17,667 bases of DNA, from assembly GCA_001800675.1 (NCBI GenBank), contig MGVW01000065.1, positions 1 through 17,667 on the forward strand. The letters run 5' to 3'. The position numbers and the translations under genes are program-made. The notes under the pieces are model-generated. The model was not told where the DNA came from and searched no databases. It saw only the letters and a program-made list of their open reading frames with translations. The stretch comes from Euryarchaeota archaeon RBG_13_57_23 (GTDB lineage Archaea; Thermoplasmatota; Thermoplasmata; UBA10834). Of this stretch, positions 1 to 7,052 are shown piece after piece; the stretch's first letter is position 1, and the number at the start of each line of letters is the position of its first letter.

Positions 1-1
1 C

Positions 2-526
2 AGCGCGTTCGTCAACGTTTGGTCCTTGATCATCGTGCTTACATCGATTGGCGTCATGGTCGGTTACGAGCTCATGCTGAAGGCCGAAGGGTTTGCGGGC
101 AACCTTGCTATCAGTTGGCTTACCGGTGCGCTCTTCCTGTTCGGAGGCGCGGCTGTCGAGGAACTTGAGTTGGCGTGGATACTCGCGTTGCTTGCCTTCC
201 TCGCCACGCTAGGACGCGAGGTTGTGAAGGATATCCAGGATCTGGAAGGCGACAAGGGCATGAGGAGGACTCTTCCGATGCGCATAGGAGCTAAGAAGGC
301 GGGCATCGTCGGCTCAGGGGCATTCCTCGCAGCAGTTGCCATCAGCCCAGTCCCCTATCTCCTTGAACTCCTCTCCATCTGGTATGTCCCAGTCGTGGTT
401 GTGTCGGATGCAATCTTTATATATTGCACTTGGATTCACTTCAGAAGCCCGGAGAAAGGGCAGAAAACCGCAAAGCTGGCTATGCTCGTCGCATTGATAG
501 CGTTCCTTGTCGGAGGGGTCTTTTGA
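2..526 (+). CDS. Digeranylgeranylglyceryl phosphate synthase (UbiA family), 5' partial
   Basis: Membrane prenyltransferase that adds the second geranylgeranyl chain to geranylgeranylglyceryl phosphate, the second ether-bond step of archaeal membrane lipid synthesis. The frame is open to the left edge, so the N-terminus and the first Asp-rich motif lie outside the window. The visible 174 residues hold the second Asp-rich UbiA motif (REVVKDIQDLEGDK, then TLPMRIG), typical of the archaeal DGGGP synthase group, and several hydrophobic helices running to the C-terminal VGGVF. An internal TTG at 26 is not a credible start because the frame continues upstream. The stop overlaps the TTG start of the GGGP synthase gene by four bases, and that enzyme makes this one's substrate. 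The family is certain; the exact substrate is inferred from the motif and the neighbour. Confidence 0.88.
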   Translation, partial: SAFVNVWSLIIVLTSIGVMVGYELMLKAEGFAGNLAISWLTGALFLFGGAAVEELELAWILALLAFLATLGREVVKDIQDLEGDKGMRRTLPMRIGAKKAGIVGSGAFLAAVAISPVPYLLELLSIWYVPVVVVSDAIFIYCTWIHFRSPEKGQKTAKLAMLVALIAFLVGGVF

Positions 527-1260
527 AGGTCCGCGAATACATCGCTGAGACACTGAAGAAACGAAAGATGCACATGACACTCATCGATCCTGCAAAACAG
601 GATCCCAAGGAGTCGGGCGATATCGCCCTCAAGGCGGCGAAGGCGGGTACAGATGCGATAATGGTCGGCGGGTCTACCGGTATTACACAGGAGAACCTCG
701 ACAAGACTGTCGAGGAGATCAAGAAGAAGACCAAGCTTCCCGTGATATACTTCCCTTCGGGTGCGAATGCGATCGCACGCAAGTCCGATGCGATCTACTT
801 CATGAGCATGCTCAACTCGCGGAATGTGAGGAACATAACCCGAGAGCACGCTAAGGGGGCACCCATCATCAAGAAGCTCGGCATCGAGCCTATCTCCATG
901 GGCTACGTCATCGTGGAGCCGGGCATGAAGGTTGGAGAAGTGGGCGAGGCAGACCTTGTGAAGAGGGAAGACCTGCAGACAGTGATCGGATACGCGCTGA
1001 CGACGGAATTCTTCGGCATGGATATGCTGTATCTAGAAGCGGGTTCGGGCGCACCCGAACCTGTACCCTCCGCGATGATTGAAGCGGTCCGTGAGTCGGT
1101 CGAGGTGACAATCGTCGTGGGCGGAGGGATTGTGACCGAGAAGCAGGCTGCGGAGGTCGCTGCATCAGGAGCGGACATTGTTGTGACCGGCACCCTCGTG
1201 GAGAACGGCGAGTTCGAGTCGAAGCTCAGACGGCTCGTCAAGGCGGTGCACGGGGCATAG
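523..1260 (+). CDS. Geranylgeranylglyceryl phosphate synthase (GGGPS, PcrB-like TIM barrel)
   Basis: Soluble enzyme forming the first ether bond of archaeal lipids, joining sn-glycerol-1-phosphate to geranylgeranyl diphosphate. The 245-residue product has the family's signatures: an N-terminal LIDPAKQ strand, VGGSTG near residue 50, FPSGANAI, GYVIVEPGMKVGEVGEA, YLEAGSGAPEPV and the C-terminal phosphate-binding VGGGI. I chose TTG at 523: it lies in a TTGA overlap with the previous stop, GGAGG at 512-516 sits six bases upstream, and the protein then begins just before the conserved first strand. An open frame back to 424 lies inside the UbiA gene and is not used. Translational coupling with the upstream gene is likely, giving one operon for two consecutive reactions. 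Length fits the family. Confidence 0.93.
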   Translation: MKVREYIAETLKKRKMHMTLIDPAKQDPKESGDIALKAAKAGTDAIMVGGSTGITQENLDKTVEEIKKKTKLPVIYFPSGANAIARKSDAIYFMSMLNSRNVRNITREHAKGAPIIKKLGIEPISMGYVIVEPGMKVGEVGEADLVKREDLQTVIGYALTTEFFGMDMLYLEAGSGAPEPVPSAMIEAVRESVEVTIVVGGGIVTEKQAAEVAASGADIVVTGTLVENGEFESKLRRLVKAVHGA

Positions 1261-1288
1261 GCGGGCCCCACACTGCCACGTCCAAAGG

Positions 1289-1296
1289 TTTTATTA
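1289..1296 (+). promoter_or_regulatory. Archaeal TATA box for the 48-aa zinc-ribbon gene
   Basis: TTTTATTA preceded by a purine-rich AAAGG stretch that could serve as BRE. A start of transcription about 26 bases on would fall near 1318-1320, roughly 10 bases before the ATG at 1330. Spacing fits an archaeal promoter; no experimental support. Confidence 0.5.
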
Positions 1297-1329
1297 TCCG
1301 AGCGGGAATCACAGACTGAGGACAAGTAA

Positions 1330-1476
1330 ATGGCATTCCTAGAGTTGTTCAAGAGAAGGAAGGACATCATGTGCCCTGAGTGCGAGAAGGCGCAGAAGCA
1401 CGTGAAGATGGTAGAGGCGAATGGAAAGACGGTTGAATGCCCAGAATGCCACTACACTCATCTGGTTCGAAGATAG
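1330..1476 (+). CDS. Small zinc-ribbon protein, 48 residues, function unknown
   Basis: A 48-codon gene encoding a basic protein with two CxxC knuckles, CPEC at residues 15-18 and CPEC at 37-40, separated by 18 residues. This spacing is that of a rubredoxin-type zinc ribbon. The ATG at 1330 is preceded by GAGG at 1318-1321 and by a TATA-like box at 1289-1296, so the gene probably has its own promoter rather than depending on the lipid operon, which ends 69 bases upstream. The last residues are LVRR. Nothing indicates a catalytic role; nucleic-acid or protein binding is possible. The coding call rests on the paired Cys knuckles, a Shine-Dalgarno and the promoter. Confidence 0.72.
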   Translation: MAFLELFKRRKDIMCPECEKAQKHVKMVEANGKTVECPECHYTHLVRR

Positions 1477-1493
1477 TCTGACTCTGAAGGATC

Positions 1494-1513
1494 ATCCCCA
1501 TTGTGAATGGGAT
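1494..1513 (+). terminator. Weak stem-loop after the small zinc-ribbon gene
   Basis: ATCCC and ATT on one side pair with AAT and GGGAT on the other, with one bulged C and a GTG loop, 18 bases after the stop at 1476. No T-run follows, and archaeal termination mainly depends on T-runs, so this may be an mRNA 3'-end structure rather than a terminator. Confidence 0.25.
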
Positions 1514-1613
1514 AGTCGTATCGCATCAACAAACTGCTAGCGAATGCTAGAAACATCTTCGATGTTAAACAGATCACGAACAACCATCTGCGATGCGAGA
1601 AAAGATGAATTTC

Positions 1614-1635
1614 GAAGAAGCCCGGAGGCTTCTTC
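1614..1635 (-). terminator. Perfect 9-bp hairpin with a UNCG-type tetraloop, 3' of the PKD gene
   Basis: The arms GAAGAAGCC (1614-1622) and GGCTTCTTC (1627-1635) are perfectly complementary and separated by four bases. In the minus-strand transcript the loop reads UCCG closed by a C-G pair, a UNCG-class tetraloop known for high stability. It begins 23 bases after the stop of the two-PKD gene (1659-1661) and is followed on that strand by an A/T-rich stretch containing TCTTTTC. Likely a transcript 3'-end structure or terminator; as an archaeal terminator this is an inference. Confidence 0.5.
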
Positions 1636-1658
1636 TGTTCGAGTTTGTCACGTCCTCG

Positions 1659-2468
1659 TCAAGGGTCAGCGTGCTTGTCCAGCCACCTCTCTAGATTGAT
1701 GATCAGGTGGTCTAGAGAGTTCTGGAGATGTTCGTTCTGGTCGACTCTCTCCTCGTGGTCTTCGATCGCGTGCAACAGACCCGGAGGACCTGCATTGTTC
1801 TTGGGCGGCTCCGGAGGTTCCACTGGCGGGACCCATATCTTGGTGACAGTGATGCTGACCGAGGTGTTGTTCGTGGCACCCAAGTCATCCGTCACCGTCA
1901 AGACAACAGTGTATGTCCCGTTCGTCTCATAGGTGTGCGTCACCACATCACCAGTACCGGTAGAGCCGTCCCCGAAGTCCCAAGCGTACGAGACTATCTG
2001 CCCCCCCTCGCGCACCTTCGACTCGGCGCCGCTAAGGACGACAGTCCAATTGTCTTTTGACACAATCTCAATCAAGGCCTCGGGGCCGCTCGCGGCCGGC
2101 TCGACCGTTATCGAGACGCTGACGCTCTTCTTCGATGAGTTCTTCCCTCCCTTGTCATCCGTCACAGTCAGTTCCGTCGTGTATGTGCCGTTGTCCGCGA
2201 AATCGTGGACGATCACAGCTCCATGACCGAGGGACTCGTCGCCGAAACTCCAGGAGTAGTTCGCGATTGAGCCGTCGGGGTCGATCGACGCTGACGCGTT
2301 GAACTCAACCGTTAGGTTGTTGACGTCAAAGACGAAGTTCGCGACCGGCAGTTCGTTCACGGATTGCGGTTTCGACTTCGGGGCCAAGGACGCCAGACCC
2401 ACTACCACCACTATCAGTGCGACGACTGCCATGGCGGCCACTATTGCCAACTTACTCTTTGGACTCAT
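1659..2468 (-). CDS. Membrane-anchored extracellular protein with two PKD domains
   Basis: 269 residues. An N-terminal basic stretch and a hydrophobic helix at about 7-29 form an uncleaved anchor or signal sequence, with no lipobox Cys. Two PKD beta-sandwich domains follow: about 41-122, with the variant motif WSFGDE, and about 130-209, with the classic WDFGDGS. Both carry the HxF/HTY-NGTYT-LTVTDD strands and several N-x-S/T sequons, common in archaeal surface proteins. A Pro-rich linker (PPVEPPEPPK) leads to a charged helical C-terminus, about 228-266, that could form a coiled coil. PKD domains usually mediate adhesion or protein contacts outside the cell; no catalytic domain is present. The ATG at 2468 has GGGAGAG just upstream and a TATA box at 2511-2520, so it stands as its own transcription unit. 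Confidence 0.85.
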   Translation of the reverse strand: MSPKSKLAIVAAMAVVALIVVVVGLASLAPKSKPQSVNELPVANFVFDVNNLTVEFNASASIDPDGSIANYSWSFGDESLGHGAVIVHDFADNGTYTTELTVTDDKGGKNSSKKSVSVSITVEPAASGPEALIEIVSKDNWTVVLSGAESKVREGGQIVSYAWDFGDGSTGTGDVVTHTYETNGTYTVVLTVTDDLGATNNTSVSITVTKIWVPPVEPPEPPKNNAGPPGLLHAIEDHEERVDQNEHLQNSLDHLIINLERWLDKHADP

Positions 2469-2510
2469 ATCTCTCCCATCCCGGGCTAACGATTGTCAAG
2501 AGGCCAGGGT

Positions 2511-2520
2511 CACATAAATG
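2511..2520 (-). promoter_or_regulatory. TATA box for the two-PKD gene
   Basis: On the minus strand the sequence reads CATTTATGTG, preceded by the purine-rich AAAAG (BRE-like). Transcription would begin near 2490, about 20 bases before the ATG at 2468, leaving room for the GGGAGAG ribosome-binding site. Confidence 0.6.
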
Positions 2521-2521
2521 C

Positions 2522-2554
2522 TTTTGCCTGCTTTTGTCGGTTTTCCTGGATTTT
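2522..2554 (-). promoter_or_regulatory. Phased A-tracts upstream of the PKD promoter
   Basis: Four A4 tracts (TTTT on the plus strand) start at 2522, 2532, 2541 and 2551, so they are spaced 10, 9 and 10 bases. Tracts in phase with the helical turn bend DNA. They lie immediately upstream of the TATA box at 2511-2520, where a bend could affect promoter activity. Whether it does is an inference. Confidence 0.4.
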
Positions 2555-2657
2555 CACTCGAAGTTCCATGTGAAGTGGAGGTTCTCTCTGTTACTGTGTT
2601 GAGTTTTTATTGGCTATGTAGAATATAGATGGGGCCATCCAAACACGCTGCTAAGCG

Positions 2658-3191
2658 CTAGAATTCGAATGACATGCCGTGAAGCTCGATGCCTTGTTCC
2701 CATTTCTTGGCCGTGAGGTCAATGAACAGTTCGATCCTCCCAATCTTGTCGAATCCAATCTCTCTGAAGAAACCCAGGGCCTCTCGATTTCTCGCCACCG
2801 GTCTGACCGTGATGTATTTCACCCCAAGTCGCCTAGCTTCTCTTCCTGCGGTATCAGCAAGGCTCCTCCCGATGCCACGCCCTCTGTAGTTCTTGTGGAC
2901 TACCAGTGGTTCTATCTCGCCGTCCTCCGCTGACTCTCCTGACACCACAAGCCCAACGAAACCGACTACCTTGGAACCGACCGTCGCGACCCAAATCCTC
3001 GTCGGACCGATCCTCTCTAGATGCTCATCGAAGAAACTCTCGACGTTCTCTCTTGCGATGCGTGGGTCCGAGTAGATCTCCGCATGCTTCTCCGCGAGCT
3101 GTCTCCACAGCTCCCTACACGCTCTTTTGTCGGCGCTTCTGTAGCTGCGGATTGAGAGCGCAACCTTCTTCGGCTGTTTTGTTCGGTACAT
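2658..3191 (-). CDS. GNAT-family N-acetyltransferase
   Basis: 177 residues, cytoplasmic, predicted to transfer an acetyl group from acetyl-CoA to an unidentified amine. Motif A is clear: the strand IEPLVVHKNYRG leads into the acetyl-CoA pyrophosphate-binding loop RGRGIG and the helix SLADTAGREARRLG. Motif B is present as NREALGFFREIGF. The N-terminal IRSYRSADKRACREL is the usual first strand-helix. The substrate cannot be read from sequence; a ribosomal-protein-alanine or antibiotic acetyltransferase activity is possible but not shown. The ATG at 3191 gives the normal length of the family, though the Shine-Dalgarno match in front of it is weak. The gene is on the same strand as the two-PKD gene but separated from it by 189 bases holding that gene's own promoter. 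Confidence 0.86.
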   Translation of the reverse strand: MYRTKQPKKVALSIRSYRSADKRACRELWRQLAEKHAEIYSDPRIARENVESFFDEHLERIGPTRIWVATVGSKVVGFVGLVVSGESAEDGEIEPLVVHKNYRGRGIGRSLADTAGREARRLGVKYITVRPVARNREALGFFREIGFDKIGRIELFIDLTAKKWEQGIELHGMSFEF

Positions 3192-3252
3192 GTCAGCGGA
3201 CCCTATCTGTGAAGTCAGAAATCAAGCTTGCTCATGCGCTGTTGCACTCTCT

Positions 3253-3372
3253 CTAGAAGATATTTCTCAGCCCCGGTAGCTTCCTTATGATGAACTCGTA
3301 CATCTGAAAGACTACTGTGTCTGCGATGGGAAGAATCACGATGAGCTCGTCAGGCGTAATCGAAGTCGCTAA
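3253..3372 (-). other. Coding-like segment, possible small gene or gene remnant
   Basis: On the minus strand 39 codons are open between a TAA at 3373-3375 and a TAG at 3253-3255. The translation looks like protein (PDELIVILPIADTVVF, then QMYEFIIRKLPGLRNIF) and uses codons like those of the neighbours (ATC, GAG, AAG, AGG, TTC). No ATG is available near the start; GTG at 3339 or an ATT at 3360 are the only initiation options. The A/T-rich TATATAAC at 3376-3383 could place a minus-strand transcript start near 3353. It may be a short protein, the tail of a decayed gene, or chance. It ends 61 bases before the GNAT start. Confidence 0.25.
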
Positions 3373-3375
3373 TTG

Positions 3376-3383
3376 TTATATAC
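3376..3383 (+). promoter_or_regulatory. TATA box for the tungstate importer operon
   Basis: TTATATAC is the strongest TATA-like octamer in this gap. It predicts a transcript start near 3405 and a leader of about 20 bases before the tupA ATG at 3425. GGTG at 3416-3419 is a modest Shine-Dalgarno. No dyad operator is evident around it. Confidence 0.65.
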
Positions 3384-3424
3384 GGGAGCCCTCATTATGC
3401 TCGAAAAAGCATATCGGTGTGAAC

Positions 3425-4426
3425 ATGAAGGGAATTTGGATAGCAGTAGCCGCGATTGTCGTCGCTGCGGTAGTTGTTGGCGGGGCTGCTGGTTATGTCT
3501 TGATGACGGAGGATGATGAGGTCGAATCGCTCAGGTTGGCGACCACGACTAGCACTTATGATTCGGGTCTTCTCGACTACATCCTTCCGGTGTTCGAGAA
3601 CGAGACGAACTGCAAGATCGATGTGATAGCAGTCGGTTCTGGGCAGGCGATTGAACTAGGTAAGAACGGCGATGTCGACGTTCTGCTCGTGCACTCTCCG
3701 GCCGCAGAGAAGGATTTCGTGGCTGCGGGATATGGAGAGAGCAGGACTCTTGTCATGTACAACAACTTCGTCATCGTCGGTCCGAGTGCAGACCCTCTGA
3801 ATACGGAGAATGCGAAGAACGCAAGTGAAGCCTTCCAGAAGATCTACGACAATGGCACTGCTGGTCTGGCCAAGTTCGTCTCGAGGGCGGACAACTCCGG
3901 GACGCATTCAAAGGAACTGACGGTCTGGAGCACGCTCGGATACAACAAAACACTGGTGGCGGCATTCCCATCTTCTTGGTACATTCAGTCGGGACAGGGA
4001 ATGGGAGCGGTCCTTGACATGTGTGAAGAGCTTGATGCATACACGCTCTCGGACGATGCTACGTACTACCAAAGGATGGACGAGAATATCATCCCGCATC
4101 TCAACATGACCTATTCCGGTGACAGTGCGTTGTTCAACCAGTACAGTGTTATACCTGTGAACTCCACGATCCACGCGCATGTGAACCACACGCTCGCGGC
4201 CGCTTTCAAGAATTGGCTCGTGTCGGAAGCTGGACAGGATCTGATTGCCAGCTACGAGAAGTACGGACACCAGCTCTTCTTCCCGAACGCAACTCCGCAG
4301 ACCGCTCGCGTTGCATCTCTGTTGATTGACGAATCAATGGACGTCGGCGAAGGTGTGACACGCGGATGGAACTCGTTCAGAGTTTTGCGGTGGACGGATT
4401 CATTTCCGTTCCATGCGGTGCATTAG
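3425..4426 (+). CDS. tupA: Tungstate-binding protein of an ABC importer (TupA-like)
   Basis: 333 residues. A hydrophobic N-terminal segment (about 4-27) anchors the protein outside the membrane; there is no lipobox Cys. Family motifs in order: LATTTSTYDSGLLD, which supplies oxyanion-binding Thr/Ser residues, then VGSGQAIELGKNGDVDVLLVHSP, YNNFVIVGP, FVSRADNSGTHSKE and, near the end, YGHQLFFPNA. This pattern marks TupA rather than ModA or WtpA, so tungstate is the expected ligand, with molybdate possible. ATG at 3425 was chosen because the TATA box at 3376-3383 excludes the open frame that reaches back to 3317; a GTG at 3419 is an alternative. Odd point: TupA usually ends soon after FFPNA, but about 43 residues follow here. 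The stop abuts the tupB ATG in the same frame. Confidence 0.9.
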   Translation: MKGIWIAVAAIVVAAVVVGGAAGYVLMTEDDEVESLRLATTTSTYDSGLLDYILPVFENETNCKIDVIAVGSGQAIELGKNGDVDVLLVHSPAAEKDFVAAGYGESRTLVMYNNFVIVGPSADPLNTENAKNASEAFQKIYDNGTAGLAKFVSRADNSGTHSKELTVWSTLGYNKTLVAAFPSSWYIQSGQGMGAVLDMCEELDAYTLSDDATYYQRMDENIIPHLNMTYSGDSALFNQYSVIPVNSTIHAHVNHTLAAAFKNWLVSEAGQDLIASYEKYGHQLFFPNATPQTARVASLLIDESMDVGEGVTRGWNSFRVLRWTDSFPFHAVH

Positions 4427-5080
4427 ATGATCTCAACTGGTAGCGAACTGCTTGATGTCACGCTGCTGTCTCTCTATGTCTCCGGGATGGCGACCATACT
4501 GGGGTCAGCCATAGGTATACCGTTGGGGGCGCTAATCGGTCTCAAGGAGTTCGGAGGGAAGGGAGCAGTCAAGACACTGACTTACACGCTGTACGGCTTC
4601 CCACCAGTATTGTCGGGTCTGGTCGTTTACTATGTTTTCTCGCGCGCGGGGCCACTCGGAGACCTTGGAATACTGTTTACGCCAACAGCAATGATCATCG
4701 CAGAAACGTTCCTCGTAATTCCCTTGGTGACAGGCATAACTATCACGTCTGTGGTCGAGGTGGATAGGTCCATAAAGGACACAGTGAAGGCGCTCGGAGC
4801 ATCATCGAGTCAGTCAATAGTAACGGTGATGCGCGAGGCATGGGTAGGTCTCGTGATGGCGTGCATGATCGGGTTCGGCCGGGTCATTGCTGAGGTAGGC
4901 GCTGCCTACCTCGTTGGAGGGAATATCGATGGGGAAACGCGAGTCCTGACTACCGCGATCATGCTCGAGACTCGGATGGGGCATTTCGAATGGGCGATGT
5001 CCCTGGGCATAGTCTTACTGTCAGTTGCTCTGATGGTGTTCCTGTTCTTGAGACTCCTCCAGGAGAGGGAGATGCTATGA
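4427..5080 (+). CDS. tupB: Tungstate ABC transporter permease (TupB-like)
   Basis: 217 residues, integral membrane protein with about five or six hydrophobic helices, forming the channel through which TupA delivers tungstate. The cytoplasmic EAA-type coupling loop that docks on the ATPase is visible at about 120-145 (VKALGASSSQSIVTVMREAW, followed by IGFGRVIAEVGAAYLVGGNI). SLYVSGMATILGSAIGIPLGALIG near the N-terminus and YGFPPVLSGLVVYYVFSRAGPLG are typical of the TupB group. The ATG follows the tupA TAG with no gap and in the same frame; the protein starts unusually close to the first helix, and the upstream helix common in TupB proteins may be encoded in the tupA tail. The stop overlaps the tupC start (ATGA), so translation is coupled. 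Confidence 0.9.
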   Translation: MISTGSELLDVTLLSLYVSGMATILGSAIGIPLGALIGLKEFGGKGAVKTLTYTLYGFPPVLSGLVVYYVFSRAGPLGDLGILFTPTAMIIAETFLVIPLVTGITITSVVEVDRSIKDTVKALGASSSQSIVTVMREAWVGLVMACMIGFGRVIAEVGAAYLVGGNIDGETRVLTTAIMLETRMGHFEWAMSLGIVLLSVALMVFLFLRLLQEREML

Positions 5081-5814
5081 AGCCAGCTATCTGCCTGGAG
5101 GGAGTTTCGAAGAAATACGACCAGATAGTCGCCCTCAGAGATGCGTCGTTCACCGTCTCCAAAGGAGAAGTCTTCGGGATAGTCGGTCCCAGCGGCGCAG
5201 GCAAGAGCACAATACTCCGTATTGTGGATCTTCTCGAAGCGCCGACCGAAGGCAAACTCCTGATTGATGGTCAGTACGTCGTTGCAAACAGTGTGCGAGC
5301 GGAGGCCGTTAGGCGGAAGATAGGTATGGTATTGCAGAAGCCAGTCGTCCTGAACAGGAGCGTTGCTAACAACCTCGGATACAGTCTCATGATAAGGGGA
5401 TGGAATGAGGATAGGATTGCAGAGGTCGTAGACGCCGAGCTCAGAAGATTGGGACTTAACGGACGACGCAAGACTAATGCAAGAAACCTCTCGGGCGGAG
5501 AGATGCAACGTCTATGCTTCGCACGCGCTGCAATCCATGATCCTAGCATACTCCTTCTAGACGAGTTTGCAGCCAATCTGGATCCGACCAACGTTGCGCT
5601 CCTGGAGAACCAGGTGCAGGAGTTCATTAGGAAAGACCCGAACCGCACTGTGGTCATCGTGACCCATAACATGTTCCAGGCCAAGCGGATGTGCACGCGT
5701 ATTGCGCTAATCTGGGACGGCGAGATTGTTGAAATCGCCGACAGAAAGAAGTTCTTCGAGTCTCCCGACGATGCGCGAACCGCGGCATTCGTTGGTGGTG
5801 AGTCAATCTACTGA
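5077..5814 (+). CDS. tupC: Tungstate ABC transporter ATP-binding protein (TupC-like)
   Basis: 245 residues, cytoplasmic ATPase powering the TupAB importer. All ABC motifs are intact: Walker A GPSGAGKST at 37-45, Q-loop MVLQKP, signature LSGGE, Walker B ILLLDE with the catalytic Glu, D-loop ANLDP and the switch His in VTHN. The start ATG at 5077 is set by the ATGA overlap with tupB and the purine-rich AGGAGAGGGAG just upstream. Two larger frames covering parts of this region are overprints. The gene ends 32 bases from the converging moeA stop, and that short gap holds only a brief TTTTAATT stretch that could help termination. The substrate is inferred from the tupA and tupB partners. Confidence 0.92.
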   Translation: MKPAICLEGVSKKYDQIVALRDASFTVSKGEVFGIVGPSGAGKSTILRIVDLLEAPTEGKLLIDGQYVVANSVRAEAVRRKIGMVLQKPVVLNRSVANNLGYSLMIRGWNEDRIAEVVDAELRRLGLNGRRKTNARNLSGGEMQRLCFARAAIHDPSILLLDEFAANLDPTNVALLENQVQEFIRKDPNRTVVIVTHNMFQAKRMCTRIALIWDGEIVEIADRKKFFESPDDARTAAFVGGESIY

Positions 5815-5846
5815 GATACTGCGACTTTTAATTCGGGAAAGTCTCC

Positions 5847-7052
5847 TCACAGCAGGTAGACCTTCACTTCTTCCCCCTTCTCAACGAGATCGACGTCGGC
5901 GGGCACCATCACATATCCATCTGCAAATGCCATGCTTGTTATTGCTCCAGATTCCTTGAACACGGGATGAGCTATCCCTCTGTCAAGCTTCACAGTCAGA
6001 AACTGAGTCCTGCCAGTGGCAGATACAACGCGCTTTGACATGCGCGCACGGACACATGGCGGTTCGTTTTCAGGCAATCGGGACATTCTTCTCAAGGCGG
6101 GAGCCAGCAGAATGTATGCGTTGGAAAGGCATGATGTCGGGTATCCGGGCATGCCGAAGACCAATTGCCCCGCGACGGTGCCGAATAGAGTAGGTTTTCC
6201 TGGTTTCACTGCTATTCCATGGAAGAGGACCTCCCCATTCCGTTCCAAGACATCGAGCATGATATCTCGCTCCCCCACAGAACTGCCGCCAGAAAAGACG
6301 AGCATGTCGCAGTCGCTGTTCTTCTTCATGGTCCGTTGGATGTCCTTCAACGTGTCATTGACGACTGGGAGTACTCTGACCTCTGCTCCGTTGGCCCGGA
6401 CGACCGACGCGAGCGTGTAGGAGTTGATGTTGTAGACTTGTCCTGGTTTCAGCTGCGTTCCGAGTTCCGCTATCTCGTTGCCGGTAGGTATGATCCCAAT
6501 CAGGGGCTTGCGATAAACCTGGGTGGTCTTGACTCCGATCGCAGCTAGGGAGCCTATCTTGCTTGGATTTAGCACATCTCCCTCTGATACGAGTTTGGTT
6601 CCAGGAGATATGTCCTCCCCCTTCTTCGAGACGTTCTTGCCTGGATGAACTGACTCGCTTATCGACACGCTTGTGCCATCGGATTCGGTGTCCTCGACCA
6701 TGACGACAGAGTCCGCACCCTGAGGCAGCATCGCGCCAGTCGCAATTTCCGCGCAAGTGCCATTAGTGATTGTTTTTCTTGGGACGCCCCCAGCATAGAC
6801 GGTGTCGATTTTGCTGAGGACGATCGGTTTCAATTTTGAAGCTCTGAACGTGTTGCGCGCGCGAACGGCGTATCCATCCATTGCCGCTCTGGAGAATGGT
6901 GGAACGCTTACTCTAGAGGCCACATTCTGCCCGGACACTCTGCCCATGGCCTTGAGCAAAGGAAGCGTCTCCTTGCGTTTGATCGGTCTAGCTTGCTCGA
7001 GCACAATCGCGAGCGCTTCATCCAACTGTATGAGCTTCTTGATTGGTCTCAT
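5847..7052 (-). CDS. moeA: Molybdopterin molybdenumtransferase MoeA
   Basis: 401 residues, the usual length. MoeA inserts molybdate (or tungstate) into adenylylated molybdopterin, the metal-insertion step of cofactor synthesis in the cytoplasm. Diagnostic motifs: VPPFSRAAMDGYA at about 50-62, ATGAMLPQGADSVVMVEDT at 104-122, IIPTGNEI at 187-194, the MoaB-like fold motif FSGGSSVGERD at 253-263, VKPGKPTLFG at 282-291 and FGMPGYPTS at 299-307, then the C-terminal domain IV beta barrel. Last gene of the operon; its ATG overlaps the moaB stop as ATGA at 7049-7052. It converges on the tungstate importer, so in this organism it may load tungsten as readily as molybdenum; the metal preference is an inference from context. 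No catalytic residue appears missing. Confidence 0.95.
   Translation of the reverse strand: MRPIKKLIQLDEALAIVLEQARPIKRKETLPLLKAMGRVSGQNVASRVSVPPFSRAAMDGYAVRARNTFRASKLKPIVLSKIDTVYAGGVPRKTITNGTCAEIATGAMLPQGADSVVMVEDTESDGTSVSISESVHPGKNVSKKGEDISPGTKLVSEGDVLNPSKIGSLAAIGVKTTQVYRKPLIGIIPTGNEIAELGTQLKPGQVYNINSYTLASVVRANGAEVRVLPVVNDTLKDIQRTMKKNSDCDMLVFSGGSSVGERDIMLDVLERNGEVLFHGIAVKPGKPTLFGTVAGQLVFGMPGYPTSCLSNAYILLAPALRRMSRLPENEPPCVRARMSKRVVSATGRTQFLTVKLDRGIAHPVFKESGAITSMAFADGYVMVPADVDLVEKGEEVKVYLL

Noticed and set aside
3317..3424. Upstream extension of tupA
   Set aside because: It would start before the TATA box and would bury the signal anchor behind 36 residues.
4906..5508. 200-codon minus-strand frame across tupB and tupC
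   Set aside because: It is an overprint of two genes with complete ABC transporter motifs.
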